Assembly: GCA_022606425.2 (NCBI GenBank) | Contig: JAHDVF020000448.1 | Location: 85,877 to 149,876, forward strand | Origin: Lepidostoma basale | Taxonomy: Eukaryota > Arthropoda > Insecta > Trichoptera > Lepidostomatidae | DNA: 64,000 nt | Reading direction: 5' to 3' | Shown here: in pieces, positions 33,401 through 41,025 of the stretch | Layout: every line of letters begins with the position of its first letter | Position numbering within the stretch: position 1 is the first letter of the stretch | Position numbers and translations under genes: made by a program | Notes under the pieces: model-generated | What the model was told of the DNA's origin: nothing | Seen by the model: the letters and a program-made list of their open reading frames with translations, nothing else | Database searches by the model: none

Positions 33401-34728
33401 CAATAGACAAGGCGCCTTCACATTTCGAGTATTTGGATGTGCAGCCCTGGTCATCTGTTTAATCAATGTTTTTGTTACCCAAGTATTTTTGAGGAAAACA
33501 CAGACACCTACCAGAGAAGACCGAAATCAAGGTGATGTATTGTTGTCACAATTGAATATATAAATTAGTCAATTTTGAATTTTGAAACCAAATCTCAAAT
33601 TTCGAGTCTGATGAATAGTGCGAATTACATTTCATGTGAAAACGGGAGTAAGTCATTCACTGCTGAGAGAGAAATGTCTTTCCAGCCGTATGTGTTGTAT
33701 GTGTAATATTTTAGTTCGAAAAATGTTCATTGTTTTTCAAATTTGTATTTCAGGGTAAAAAACTTATAAATAAATATAACGTCTTCGGTACATAATCATT
33801 AACTTAAAAATAATAATATATGTATTATATAATTCTTAGAACGTGCTAATAAGGCCATTGATTTGTTTTTGAGAAGATAACATTAGAAAAATTTGGTTGA
33901 AAATGTTAAAATAAGTGACATTGACAAACAATATTAATGTTTCTATGCTTTGATCACATTTGAAGTTGAATAGATAGCAAATTGTTGTCATATCAAAAGT
34001 ACTTTTCTGGCCGGCTTGATTGACCACTTGTTGATGTGCGTTTATTCAAACCAAGCTTGACCATTATTGCTTTTAATATTTAATGGAAACTTCTTTTAAT
34101 TATTTAATTATCTTCATATCAACATGGTGGAGAGTGTCATAATGTAATTGTTATATTCATATTGGTATATCATAATGCCATATGCTCCACATATCACTTA
34201 TGTGCCATCAACATGATTTTTCCAATATTCAATATTCATATCCAATACTCATAATTAGGATTAAAATTGAATTCTTAAATGTAAAATTTAGTACATTTTC
34301 TCAATGAATATTATTATTGTTGAGGACAACACCTCATATAATATTGCTTCACACCCAAAAACAATGGAAAGCATGAAAATGCTTTGAATTATATTAAAAA
34401 TAAAAATAAATCTCATTAAAATAAAATGCGGATATGTATTTGGCTATGATTTCCAAATGCTTGTAGCTATTTGTAGAATATAAAAAAATGATTATATGTG
34501 AACCTCTAGTAAAAATAATATTAAAATGATTATTTAATTTAAAAGTTAAGAATTATCTGTGATCAGTTACTAACAATTATTCAACAAATAATTTACTAAC
34601 AAATAATATTTTTTTTATTCAATAATATTTATTTATTTATGATTTTGACAGAATATTCTTCGATTATTCGTTATGCCGCACCAAATGATGCCTTAGACAT
34701 GTTGAATGATCACCAAGTTATTTCTTAA
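21428..34728 (+). CDS. MFSD6-like major facilitator superfamily transporter, complete 13-exon model
   Basis: The join is 21428-21491, 23773-23911, 27470-27692, 27815-27995, 28279-28505, 28990-29188, 29660-29745, 30725-30884, 31673-31860, 32097-32352, 32766-32977, 33330-33531 and 34652-34728. It totals 2214 nt (737 aa) with every intron GT-AG and every phase matching. The N-terminus (FFLYNAGTAPLVPYLPTYAK, then a two-helix hairpin ending PLFGAIADK) and RLWGSVGWGIFSLITGILID in the middle are the two MFS half-starts of the MFSD6 family. GLQWQFLFWYLEDL and LQGVTFGLLFATMASY are also typical. Between helix pair 1-2 and the next half lies a very large Cys-rich loop (about residues 100-375), which is an internal duplication. 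The substrate is unknown. The protein is expected to be a polytopic membrane protein with about 12 helices. Confidence 0.9.
22028..22125 (+). repeat. LINE family F 3' tail
   Basis: It ends in TTGAGTTAATAAACTGATTT and the pentamer tail TTTGATTTGATTTGA. The same tail is at 60150-60275. It is in MFSD6-like intron 1. Confidence 0.6.
22425..22560 (-). repeat. LINE family A tail, minus strand, partly duplicated
   Basis: It contains GACAGAAAGAATGGACCGTC, then the family coding remnant. The segment TTGATTTCTCCGA occurs twice (about 22488 and 22521). Confidence 0.6.
23773..23911 (+). CDS. MFSD6-like exon 2: helices 1-2
   Basis: TAPLVPYLPTYAKQLGFSTY, then a hydrophobic helix, then GMFAKPLFGAIADK, the MFS motif-A-like loop. 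The acceptor is TTGTTTCAG and the donor CAA/GTAAGA (phase 2). Confidence 0.92.
23990..24300 (-). mobile_element. LINE family A copy, minus strand (left arm of a palindromic pair)
   Basis: The reverse complement reads MWHDQINHIYNVGHVRSRKN, then an EACQERKMWQFI end and the tail TTAGTTAGTTAGTTTTAAC. It abuts the plus-strand copy at about 24290. It is in MFSD6-like intron 2. Confidence 0.75.
24290..24695 (+). mobile_element. LINE family A copy, plus strand (right arm)
   Basis: KKDESIINAVEMRSLRRMC, then MKGSLRWFGHMERMNEERMV, then GRQRKTCHYE-like text and CTGCCTACCACTTTGGGAAG with a GTTAGTTAAA tail. It has its own 3' end, so it is a second insertion rather than one inverted copy. Confidence 0.78.
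25030..25480 (-). mobile_element. LINE family D reverse transcriptase C-terminus
   Basis: Minus strand: RRKWQWIGHTLRRNPACIAQ, then GALDWSPMGGKRKRGRPRAT, then WDDVKHQACNRVGG. This is the WIGHTLRR / KRKRGRPR end block of a non-LTR reverse transcriptase. It is unusually intact for this window (about 127 open codons). I do not assign a clade. Confidence 0.82.
25896..27065 (-). mobile_element. Second mariner-like transposon, badly degraded
   Basis: The inverted ends GGTATACAAATAAGTA and, from the right, TGGGGTACAAATAAGTA stand next to TA. Minus-strand transposase scraps are KNLMAKSEALINGDPCQTQE and LAESLGVEQ at 26877-26671, and HPPYSPDIASFNYHSFRSMT at 26220-25969 (the SPD-x-A-x-x-x-YH-x-F motif of mariners). 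There are many frame breaks. It is in MFSD6-like intron 2. Confidence 0.78.
27212..27400. repeat. pogo-like MITE
   Basis: An inverted-repeat element of about 190 bp: CTTGGTTATTACGAGGAAGA on the left and, inverted from the right, CTCGGTTATTACGATCAAGG. The ends next to TA (CAGTTGATCTTGG) look like the CAGT-type pogo/Tigger termini. It ends about 70 bp before exon 3 of the MFSD6-like gene. Confidence 0.65.
27470..27692 (+). CDS. MFSD6-like exon 3: helix 3 and start of the extracellular loop
   Basis: KHKFIFILFQILTISAFTGL is a membrane segment. Then the loop begins with LTCGDGESFFSACPKNVN and ends RTTKCH. The acceptor is TTTTTTTCAG and the donor CAC/GTGAGT, phase 0. Confidence 0.9.
27815..27995 (+). 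CDS. MFSD6-like exon 4: loop repeat 1, first half
   Basis: 60 codons plus one base. Key pattern: C-x-M-x-S-P-x-x-W-x-x-x-C (CSMNSPYMWQTVC), a second CYS pair, then GDCAYFQLDQAKMPD. The donor GACG/GTAATG leaves phase 1. It is paralogous to exon 6. Confidence 0.9.
28279..28505 (+). CDS. MFSD6-like exon 5: loop repeat 1 second half and repeat 2 start
   Basis: GLQYVPRCSAKTDETLRTTC then SMFCPHKR closes repeat 1 (paralogous to exon 7). LNLFCEQNKTVFNSC then opens repeat 2 (paralogous to the end of exon 3). The donor is AGT/GTGAGA; the alternative GTGTGAG two bases earlier breaks the frame. Confidence 0.88.
28990..29188 (+). CDS. MFSD6-like exon 6: loop repeat 2, first half
   Basis: CNMDSPIKWLDFCLGW repeats the pattern of exon 4, followed by GDCVYFKLQSAILPD. 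The exon is 66 codons plus one base with the same phases (0 in, 1 out) as exon 4. Confidence 0.9.
29490..29610 (-). repeat. LINE family C 3' end, minus strand
   Basis: The reverse complement gives GGTGCAAGACAAAGAGACCT, then TTGCAGAAGTGATAACC, then AGGAAGAAGAAGAAG. It is homologous to the end of the 15780-16245 copy. It is in the MFSD6-like intron 6. Confidence 0.65.
29660..29745 (+). CDS. MFSD6-like exon 7: loop repeat 2, second half
   Basis: DTIHYPQCPKFSRLNHFNSN then CSTWCEHYE. It has phase 1 in and 0 out. It matches the first third of exon 5, including C-S-x-x-C. Confidence 0.9.
29960..30150 (-). mobile_element. LINE reverse transcriptase remnant
   Basis: Minus strand TDSKVRIYKTCVRPILTCT, the KVRIYKT-x-VRPILTY motif of non-LTR reverse transcriptases. 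It is preceded by a recombinant tail shared with 41800-41860 (GACATGTTTCGCC, CTAAGGCATTAT). Confidence 0.65.
30425..30590. repeat. Inverted repeat in MFSD6-like intron 7
   Basis: TTGGGAAAATCC and GGACCGACGTTTTGGAGATC on the left pair with GATCTCCGAAATGTCGGTCC and GGATTTTCCCAAG on the right, leaving a loop of about 70 bp. It resembles the inverted tails of Penelope-like elements elsewhere in the window; the family is not proven. Confidence 0.55.
30725..30884 (+). CDS. MFSD6-like exon 8: helix after the loop
   Basis: It contains KQFSIFFSLMILNWVGMAVV then SIADAICFEMLG, the helix and D-x-x-C/T-x-E-x-L segment that precedes the second MFS motif in this family. The donor is CTCG/GTAATT (phase 1). 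Confidence 0.9.
31673..31860 (+). CDS. MFSD6-like exon 9: second MFS signature
   Basis: PEKYGHQRLWGSVGWGIFSL then ITGILIDQF is the best-conserved MFSD6 signature. It is followed by the helix LVAFILMFVFLLLDVLV. The donor is AAG/GTGTTG, phase 0. Confidence 0.93.
32097..32352 (+). CDS. MFSD6-like exon 10: helices 7-8 region
   Basis: CHFFIWIIFVGMCTGLQWQF, then LFWYLEDLAEES, as in MFSD6 proteins (F-x-Y-W-x-LEDL). It ends at IPFLFFS, phase 1. Confidence 0.92.
32485..32712 (+). repeat. tRNA-derived SINE, copy 4
   Basis: It has the head CTTGGTGGCCGAGTGTTAAG, an intact B box GGTTCGATTCC and a full body with the 3' end GTAAAGAGCGATTCAACAAA. It is in the MFSD6-like intron between exons 10 and 11 and ends about 50 bp before the exon 11 acceptor. 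Confidence 0.82.
32766..32977 (+). CDS. MFSD6-like exon 11: helices 9-10
   Basis: GRILKKIGHVHTMSLILLGF, then WWVLPIECLQGVTFGLLFAT, the family's E-x-LQG-x-T motif. The donor is CAG/GTTCGT. Confidence 0.92.
33330..33531 (+). CDS. MFSD6-like exon 12: helices 11-12
   Basis: GLVGAVFEGIGTSLGSFIGG and CAALVICLINVFVTQVFL. It ends with a short basic cytoplasmic tail, phase 1. Confidence 0.92.
34652..34728 (+). CDS. MFSD6-like exon 13: C-terminal tail and stop
   Basis: The split Glu codon, then YSSIIRYAAPNDALDMLNDH, QVIS, TAA at 34726-34728. The acceptor is TTTTGACAG. A GTATGT donor-like site follows the stop at 34780, so a spliced 3' UTR is possible. Confidence 0.82.
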
Positions 34729-34978
34729 TTTATTCAATCCAGCATCTTTGCTGGAGTATTTACTTACCAAAAATTTAAGGTATGTAAATTAATAGTATGC
34801 ACATTTTTTTTCCTTCCTTTTATTCTGCACAATTTTTTTAATACACTCTATATAGATTTAAGAGCACTGGGAATTGGCCCTACAAGGGGAACTTGATGCA
34901 TATCATATTTTTTATTCTCGTAAAAAATATTTGTATTTAAAAAAAAACACCAATGTTAAATTTATTGTACTTCAATTG

Positions 34979-35230
34979 AATAGGATCATTACATTTACTT
35001 GCTTACATTTTTAACGCTTGCTTGGTCCATTCTCACCCAATATTTGTTGTAATCACATCTCACATCATGTATATGTATTTAAAAATGTAAGCACACATAA
35101 TAAGCGCCCAATCGAACAGGATCATTGCATATAAGTACTTGCTTATATTTTCAACGCTTGCTTGAACCATTCCCACCCAATATTTGTTATAATCACATCT
35201 CGCATCATGTACATGTATTTAAAAATGTAA
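34979..35230. repeat. Imperfect tandem duplication, unit about 115-135 bp
   Basis: Two copies, each starting AGGATCATT and containing CACCCAATATTTGTT, AATCACATCTC and GTATTTAAAAATGTAA. Copy 1 is about 34979-35090 and copy 2 about 35113-35230, just downstream of the MFSD6-like stop. Confidence 0.75.
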
Positions 35231-35637
35231 TGCGCCCTTGAGAATCACAAAAACGGCGCTTTAAAAGTTAGCATATTATTATTATTAATGTGATTTGTTT
35301 TTTATTTTTAGTTTATCCCATTTTTTTAATGTATCTCTTTTCAGATGTATAAGGTGAGTTATTTTTATTCCTGATACATGTTTGCGCACAAATTTTAATT
35401 ATACTTTTAAACATTATAATATTTAAAAATGATTTGTAAAATTTACCTAAGTTTAATTTGCAATTTCACATTTACACGTCTAATAATTTAGTTATTTGCG
35501 TAATGCTGCAATATTATGCTGAGAAATGAATGAAATATATATTTTTTTATAACTGTTTTGCATTGTATTTAATAAAAATCATGAGTGTATTCATGGAGAT
35601 CAAAATTTGGACAGCCTTTTGTTTGAAAACCGGATTT

Positions 35638-36037
35638 TTACAAAACAGTCACCATTCGCTATTACATTATTAACCGCCCTACCTCTGGGTTATTTTCCGT
35701 GAAACGTGCAAAAAACAATCAGGTTTTTTATTGATGAAATTTAATTATATACTCATTTTATTTTTTTAAATTACGAAACGTCAAATACTTGGCCGCACAC
35801 TTCGCCTGCCCCTTGTAAAACTATCATATTTATGAAGACTTGTGCTCAATTTTTGATGGCATACGCGCGTATCCCTAAAACTTTGTACATTTTAGGTACA
35901 TTACTTTTTCTCAAGCCCGTACGTGATACGGGATATCGTAGAATGGTACAGTCAAAGTGAACGTATCACGTACATTCAAATAAGTAGGGTGGTTAAGTTA
36001 CAAAACAGTCACCATTCGCTATTACATTATTAAGTTA
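35638..36037. repeat. 37-bp tandem duplication interrupted by the MITE
   Basis: The 36-base string beginning TTACAAAACAGTCACCATTC and ending ATTATTAA occurs at 35638-35673 and 35998-36033. The second copy carries an empty TTAA and is followed by GTTACGATAG; the first has the MITE in that TTAA. Confidence 0.88.
35670..35996 (-). mobile_element. TTAA-flanked MITE, copy 2 (inverted relative to copy 1)
   Basis: It runs from TTAACCGCCCTACC to GTAGGGTGGTTAA, 327 bp including both TTAA, and is the reverse complement of the 16251 element over its whole length. It is flanked by a long direct repeat (35638-35673 and 35998-36033). Confidence 0.87.
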
Positions 36038-36337
36038 CGATAGTTTATCATCTATATAAAAAATATTAACATTTCTGATGAATTTTATTGAAATACAGCA
36101 TATATTTTAAATGGGTGTTTTGTTTATAGGGATCCGTTTTGATTTATTCAAATGTATGTAGAATCTGCTCTTTTCCTAACCTATTTACCCAATTTGAGTT
36201 AATATTATAAAAAAAGTGATTTTCAATGTCCTAAGGAGTTGATCAACAATTTGCGATTTCGTTGACATCCCTTATATGAATTCAACCTTTAAGCTCCATG
36301 TTTATTTAAATATGTATTGCGATATTGGTAAAATCTC

Positions 36338-37028
36338 TTAAGGGGTTAGGGGCAGTCAGAGGTATGAAAAAATAAGTATTTTAAATAAAATAAAATTGTC
36401 AGTAATTTAACTTATTTTATAAAAACAACAATATAAAATTATTATATTATGTTTTAACTTGATTTAACCCAAATTTGAAAAAAAAAAATTATATATGAAG
36501 TTATCGCCATATTTTTTGGACCCTGTTCCGTAAGTGGTGCTTTGCGGTGACCATTATAATTTCTTACAGGTTTATCTAAAATCATTCAAATAAAATATAT
36601 ATATTATTAATATTTTAACTCAGTGCCTGATCGAGGCTATTTTTTTTTTAAATAAATAAAATGTCAGCTTCTGATAATTTAATTGCGGATTTTCAAGGAA
36701 AAATGTAACAGTTAATTGTTTATAAAAAAATAGAAGTTTTTAAAAAGAAAAAAAAAATCCTTCGATCAGGCACTAGATTAACTATTGAAGTAATATATTT
36801 ATTTATATTTAAAGATTTTAAATGAACCTGTAAGAAGTTATAATGGTCACTGCAAAGCACCACTTATGGAACAAGGTTCAAACAAATATGGCGATAATTT
36901 CATATTAAAAATAAAACAAAATGATAATTTTGTATTGATGGTTTTATAAAATAAATTAAATTACTGACAACTTTTTAAATTTAAAATACATGTTCTTTTC
37001 ATACCTCTAACTGCCCCTAATCCTTTAA
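36338..37028. mobile_element. TTAA-flanked foldback element, 691 bp
   Basis: The two arms of about 280-300 bp are inverted copies. The left one starts GGGGTTAGGGGCAGTCAGAG and includes TTATCGCCATATTTT and GTGGTGCTTTGC. The right one ends CTCTAACTGCCCCTAATCC. The central loop (about 36645-36750) is bordered by TGCCTGATCGAGG and CGATCAGGCA. TTAA flanks both ends, suggesting piggyBac-type mobilisation. Confidence 0.85.
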
Positions 37029-37624
37029 GATTGCAAATGATGGTTTATTGAAAATTTTAAATACATGCGTTTTGGAAATTATGTCAATGACAACAAAATA
37101 ACATAGTCTTATTGAGTAGATTGTAATACTATAGAGGTATCTTCAACTTATTCATTAGTTTTATTAAAAAATAGATGTCAAAGGTTTATATAGCCTTTAT
37201 TTAGATATATTTTCTAGATTGGGTTTTGACACCCCTTTCACCGATTGGCATACACTGTTAAGGTGATTAATTCTAAAAAATGGAACTCTATAAATTATAA
37301 AATTTTGTATTATACTCGTATATCAATCTGCTTGATTGTTTCACTAAAAGTTATCACTTAGATACGATCTTCAGATTATTTGATTTTGTCTTCTATTTTC
37401 TTTATAATTTTTTCTTCTTTGTGACATATTACAGTTCATCCCTATTGTTATTGATATGAACCTAAATAGTATTAGATAAATATGTTAGTGAGTTAAATAA
37501 TACATCGAAAAATACAAATTAGGAAGCAGAAAATATTGTGGATACATCAAATTTGATTTACCTAAATAATCAAATTATTGACTATTCAGTAATATCGCTA
37601 ATACAACATTTTTTTGTTTTCCAG

Positions 37625-37714
37625 GCTGATCCATGTATAGAGGGTAATGTATGGAAACATTTCCACAATTTGTTAGGCCATAACCCATCTCGACATATTG
37701 GTACTGGAGTTTAA
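37625..37714 (+). CDS. Candidate short terminal exon, unknown protein
   Basis: A strong acceptor (TTTTTTTGTTTTCCAG) is followed in phase 0 by 29 codons, ADPCIEGNVWKHFHNLLGHN then PSRHIGTGV, and TAA. An AATAAA lies 19 bases after the stop (37733-37738). Upstream at 35346-35354, TTTTCAG/ATGTATAAG/GTGAGT could supply a tiny MYK exon in the same phase. I do not recognise the product. It does not fit as an alternative last exon of the MFSD6-like gene, because that donor is phase 1 and would read into a stop at once. It may be a micropeptide gene, an exon of an unseen transcript, or chance. Confidence 0.3.
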   Translation, partial: ADPCIEGNVWKHFHNLLGHNPSRHIGTGV

Positions 37715-37732
37715 TTTTATTTTAATTATTTT

Positions 37733-37738
37733 AATAAA
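37733..37738 (+). terminator. Polyadenylation signal AATAAA after the candidate exon
   Basis: A perfect hexamer 19 bases downstream of the TAA at 37712-37714. Confidence 0.35.
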
Positions 37739-37871
37739 ATAGATATATAAACGTTATTTCAGTTTGGCCCAAGCTATAAAAGACGTAATAGATGTATTGG
37801 TTTCTCTATTTAATCAACATTTGTTCAAATATTCTCCACAAAGTTACCTGAAAGTTAATTTTATAGATATG

Positions 37872-38060
37872 CAATAATAAAACACTTTGTATTTAACCAT
37901 AAAAATTGATGCCAACTAGTTTCCCTTACACCCAAGCATTATCAGGGCAGAATAACAACTATAGTTCATGAAGATTGGATCCAAGCGATAACTAGTTGGC
38001 ATAAATTATAATAACCATACCGTGGTTAATACAAAGTGTTTTATTATTTTAAATCTATAA
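37872..38060. repeat. Foldback with arms of about 50 bp
   Basis: AATAAAACACTTTGTATTTA and ATTGATGCCAACTAGTT on the left are complementary to AACTAGTTGGCATAAATT and AATACAAAGTGTTTTATTAT on the right. The AAAACACTTTGTATTTA motif also occurs at about 9690. It is probably a Penelope-like tail or a MITE. Confidence 0.65.
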
Positions 38061-38891
38061 GTTTAAAATGTCTAACCACAAAGTGAGTGTTTCATATGGA
38101 AAGTTAATTATTTCTCAGAACAAATATAATTTCAAGCTAATCATTTAATAAATATTACTTTGTGTGAATGATGGGTCCCCCAAAAAGATTATGGTTAATT
38201 CGTGAAATATATGTAACTCTTAATATATGGTTATGATTATAAATTTATTTTAAAATGTCACATGGTTACAAAGTAAATGCCTTGGTAATCAGTGATATAC
38301 CAGGTCTATAATTTGACTGAGTTTTATGTCATTTGATGTTTGTTTTATTCAATTTCATTTTGACAAATTAATCTTTTACTATATATTAAAATTATATCAT
38401 AAAATTTCTGGTCATTTTCTGTGGAATTGTGCAATAATAGACTTTGAGAAAAAAAAGATTTTTTTTCCTGTTACGCTAACAGAACATTGTATGGCCATTA
38501 TTATGATGAATCTGTACCATCTTCAGTCTAAAGCCGCTGCCTTGGTATTTATTTTTATTATTCGTTTTTTATTGTCTCATTGGATTGTTAAAACAAAAGC
38601 TAAGTACAAAAAGTTTTAATATGATTAATTATAAAATCCAGAAAATATTTTGCTTGTGTACGAAATACGAGTAGACTCTTAATATTAATATCACAATAAC
38701 CTTGCTAAATAATTATACTATTGTAATATTAAGGATTTGTTAATAAAATTTATATATCATTTGACTGTCCAATTTTTTTATTGTTGTTATGACTAATAAT
38801 CATTATTAATGTGCAGTTTCCAGTGAACTCCTATTTGAACGATTAACTGCAAAACAAAGTATCCACAAGCAAGTAACTTGCAAGTGAACTA

Positions 38892-39060
38892 CGGGTACGG
38901 TCACATCGGAGTGCCAGAGTCAGGAGTCAAGACACAGGTGGGTTGTGTTTACGCACTGTGGGCGAAGCGTATCGTGTGGCCAGTCCCATAGAACGCCATA
39001 CGTTGGTTCGCCAAGTGTTCATCTTGACTCCTACTTTGGCACTCCTGTGTGGCCATACCC
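38892..39060. mobile_element. MITE with 40-bp terminal inverted repeats
   Basis: The left end is GGGTACGGTCACATCGGAGT with GCCAGAGTCAGGAGTCAAGA. The right end, inverted, is GGGTATGGCCACACAGGAGT with GCCAAAGTAGGAGTCAAGA. The interior is about 90 bp and non-coding. Confidence 0.72.
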
Positions 39061-39164
39061 TACAAGTTTTGTAATTTGTGCAACTTGTCACAATCTGCGT
39101 ACATTTTAAAGATTTTCTTCAATTATCAGGATGGATTAATCAAATAAAATATTCACACTTAGTT

Positions 39165-39330
39165 AACTAACTAACCATCACGCTGTCTCCCTGAAAGACT
39201 AGGCAGAAAGAATGGACTGTCGCACTTTAACCGATGCGGCATTCCATCCTTCTCTTTTCGCCCCGCGAGACGCGGTGTGATGGGTTGCGAACCTCATCGC
39301 CACCAATAGGCATCTCCCATCTCACACATA
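39165..39330 (-). repeat. Short tail-sharing repeat (SINE-like), copy 2
   Basis: On the minus strand it has the head GGGAGATGCCTATTGGTGGC, then GAGGTTCGCAACCCATCACA (a near-B-box), then GGGGCGAAAAGAGAAGGATG and the LINE family A-type tail ending GATGGTTAGTTAG. Confidence 0.75.
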
Positions 39331-39399
39331 GTTACAGCTCTCTTATTTAAAGGTAGATTGTTAGATGGTAAAATTTATAGAATTAATTTTCAATAAAGT

Positions 39400-40330
39400 A
39401 TTTAAGTTCTTTCTATTATGTATTATAGAACAGACAAGATGCAATCTTTATAATCCTAGATGGACTAATCTTCCACATCATTTCTTTTATAAAAACATAC
39501 CCATATGCCGATGATACGGGCATCACCTCCAGTTCCAAAAGTCAGCTTCTCGCGACCCGCAGGGTGCAAAAACAGGCCAATGTGCTAGAGGTGTGGTGTA
39601 TAAACTGGCTCAGGTTGATGGCATCCCCATCAACCTGAGTAAAAGCGCAGCGACCCTTTTCAGTAAAAGACATTTGTCAAAACATTCCCAACATAAATAT
39701 GTTTGGCAAAGTAATTCCTTGGATAAAAACAATTTGATACCAAGGTAACCTTGGATTCTAAGTTGACATGGAGGCCATACATTACAAATAAAGTCAAAGC
39801 CGCATCAAGAGTAATCTCAGTCCTCCACCTAATGTTAGCTAGAAACAGTAAACTAAGCACCGACTATAAACTCCTGATATACGAAACAGTCTAATGCTGA
39901 TCTTCAATTATGCATCCCCAATCTGGGGTTATGCAACTACGAGTCACACGTGAAAACTCCAAATCCTGCAAAATAAGGCTATCAGTTTATCGCTTGGAGT
40001 GCCTTCATGGACCAGGATCACACAACTGCACCTAGAAATGGGAATCCCGATGATAGATTAATTCATTCTGACACTTGCCAAACGTTTTTACAAAGGACTC
40101 CCTTCACATTCTAACCCCACAATAAAATACCTCAAATTACGACCCTAACACCTCCAGCCGCCACAAGCGCCCAAAATCGATCCTCCTTCAGAAGAACACT
40201 CCGGGAGAATTGAACACAAATTGAACCCCCGCATAAATCAACAACCCACCAAATCACCTTTCCCACAATGCTCCCATCAGACGTAAGTGGAATAGCCACA
40301 ACAGCTGAAACTCTGTAAGCCAGAAGATAT
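39400..40330 (+). mobile_element. Jockey-like LINE reverse transcriptase fragment
   Basis: Broken plus-strand frames give TYPYADDTGITSSSKSQLLA, the YADD catalytic box. Later come FGKVIPWIKTI, NYASPIWGYATTSH, KLQILQNKAISLSLGVPSWT and LAKRFYKGLPSHSNPTIKYL, in the right order for the jockey clade thumb region. It is heavily mutated. Confidence 0.8.
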
Positions 40331-40817
40331 TCAAATCATAATCATATGGGAAAATTGTATTTTTTTTTATGCTTCGTTGTAAAAAAAATCTTTTCAAGAG
40401 GTCAGGGGATGAATGTAGTTAATTACAAAATTGACAATTGTGAATTTAATTCAGGTTTCATTACAGTTTGTCTCGTTGATTAGATTAAATGTAGAAATGT
40501 ATTGAAAGTAATTGGTACGTTTTGATTTTATTCTCGTATCTAATTTGTTATATTGTCATTTAACAACCTAAAATTTATTAAATTTATACTTGACACTGGC
40601 GAGAATCCCTAAAACCCGCAACGAAGTTCGATCTTTAATCAGAGATAACAAGATATGTATCTTGTTTATGGTAACCATTTTGTAACTGTCAAATCTGTGC
40701 CAAACAAAAGCCTTAAGATGTACGATTTGTGTATTTATCGTCATTTTGAGCAATACCTGAACGATAAAAACGTTGTTTTATTCTGTTGAGACTTTTTGAA
40801 GTCGGCGAAAATATAAA

Positions 40818-41025
40818 ATGGATACTGATGAACATGGACCTCGGCATGTTGTGCGCAAAACAGTATTACAGCAGCTGCCTCCTTACGTTGGTTTTTCCGA
40901 CACTAGTCCTGTTAAAAATAACAATTTGAAGAGAAGGAAGAATAATGTACCTATGTTGGAGATCCCCAGCTTCCGCTCTCCGCGATCAGGATCGAGTCCT
41001 GTAAAGAAAATCGCTAAACTGGATG
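40818..41025 (+). CDS. CEP350-like exon 1
   Basis: 69 codons plus one base from ATG at 40818 (context AAAATGG). It reads HVVRKTVLQQLPPYVGFSDT, then basic Ser/Pro text ending KKIAKLDG. The donor is GATG/GTATGT (phase 1). Confidence 0.75.

Larger units (their letters stand above)
34729..40817. other. Intergenic region between the MFSD6-like and CEP350-like genes
   Basis: It contains a tandem duplication (34979-35230), the second TTAA MITE (35670-35996), a 691-bp foldback (36338-37028), a candidate short terminal exon (37625-37714), a foldback (37872-38060), a 40-bp-TIR MITE (38892-39060), a tail-sharing SINE-like repeat (39165-39330) and a jockey-like LINE (39400-40330). At 38326-38619 there is an open frame of 97 codons that I do not believe is coding. 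Confidence 0.6.

Noticed and set aside
37625..37714. Alternative C-terminal exon of the MFSD6-like gene
   Set aside because: Joining from the donor at 33531 (phase 1) reads into TGA at the second codon, so it cannot be a simple alternative end.
38326..38619. 97-codon frame between genes
   Set aside because: Hydrophobic AT-driven composition (Phe, Ile, Leu, Lys), no homology recognised, no promoter or splice context.
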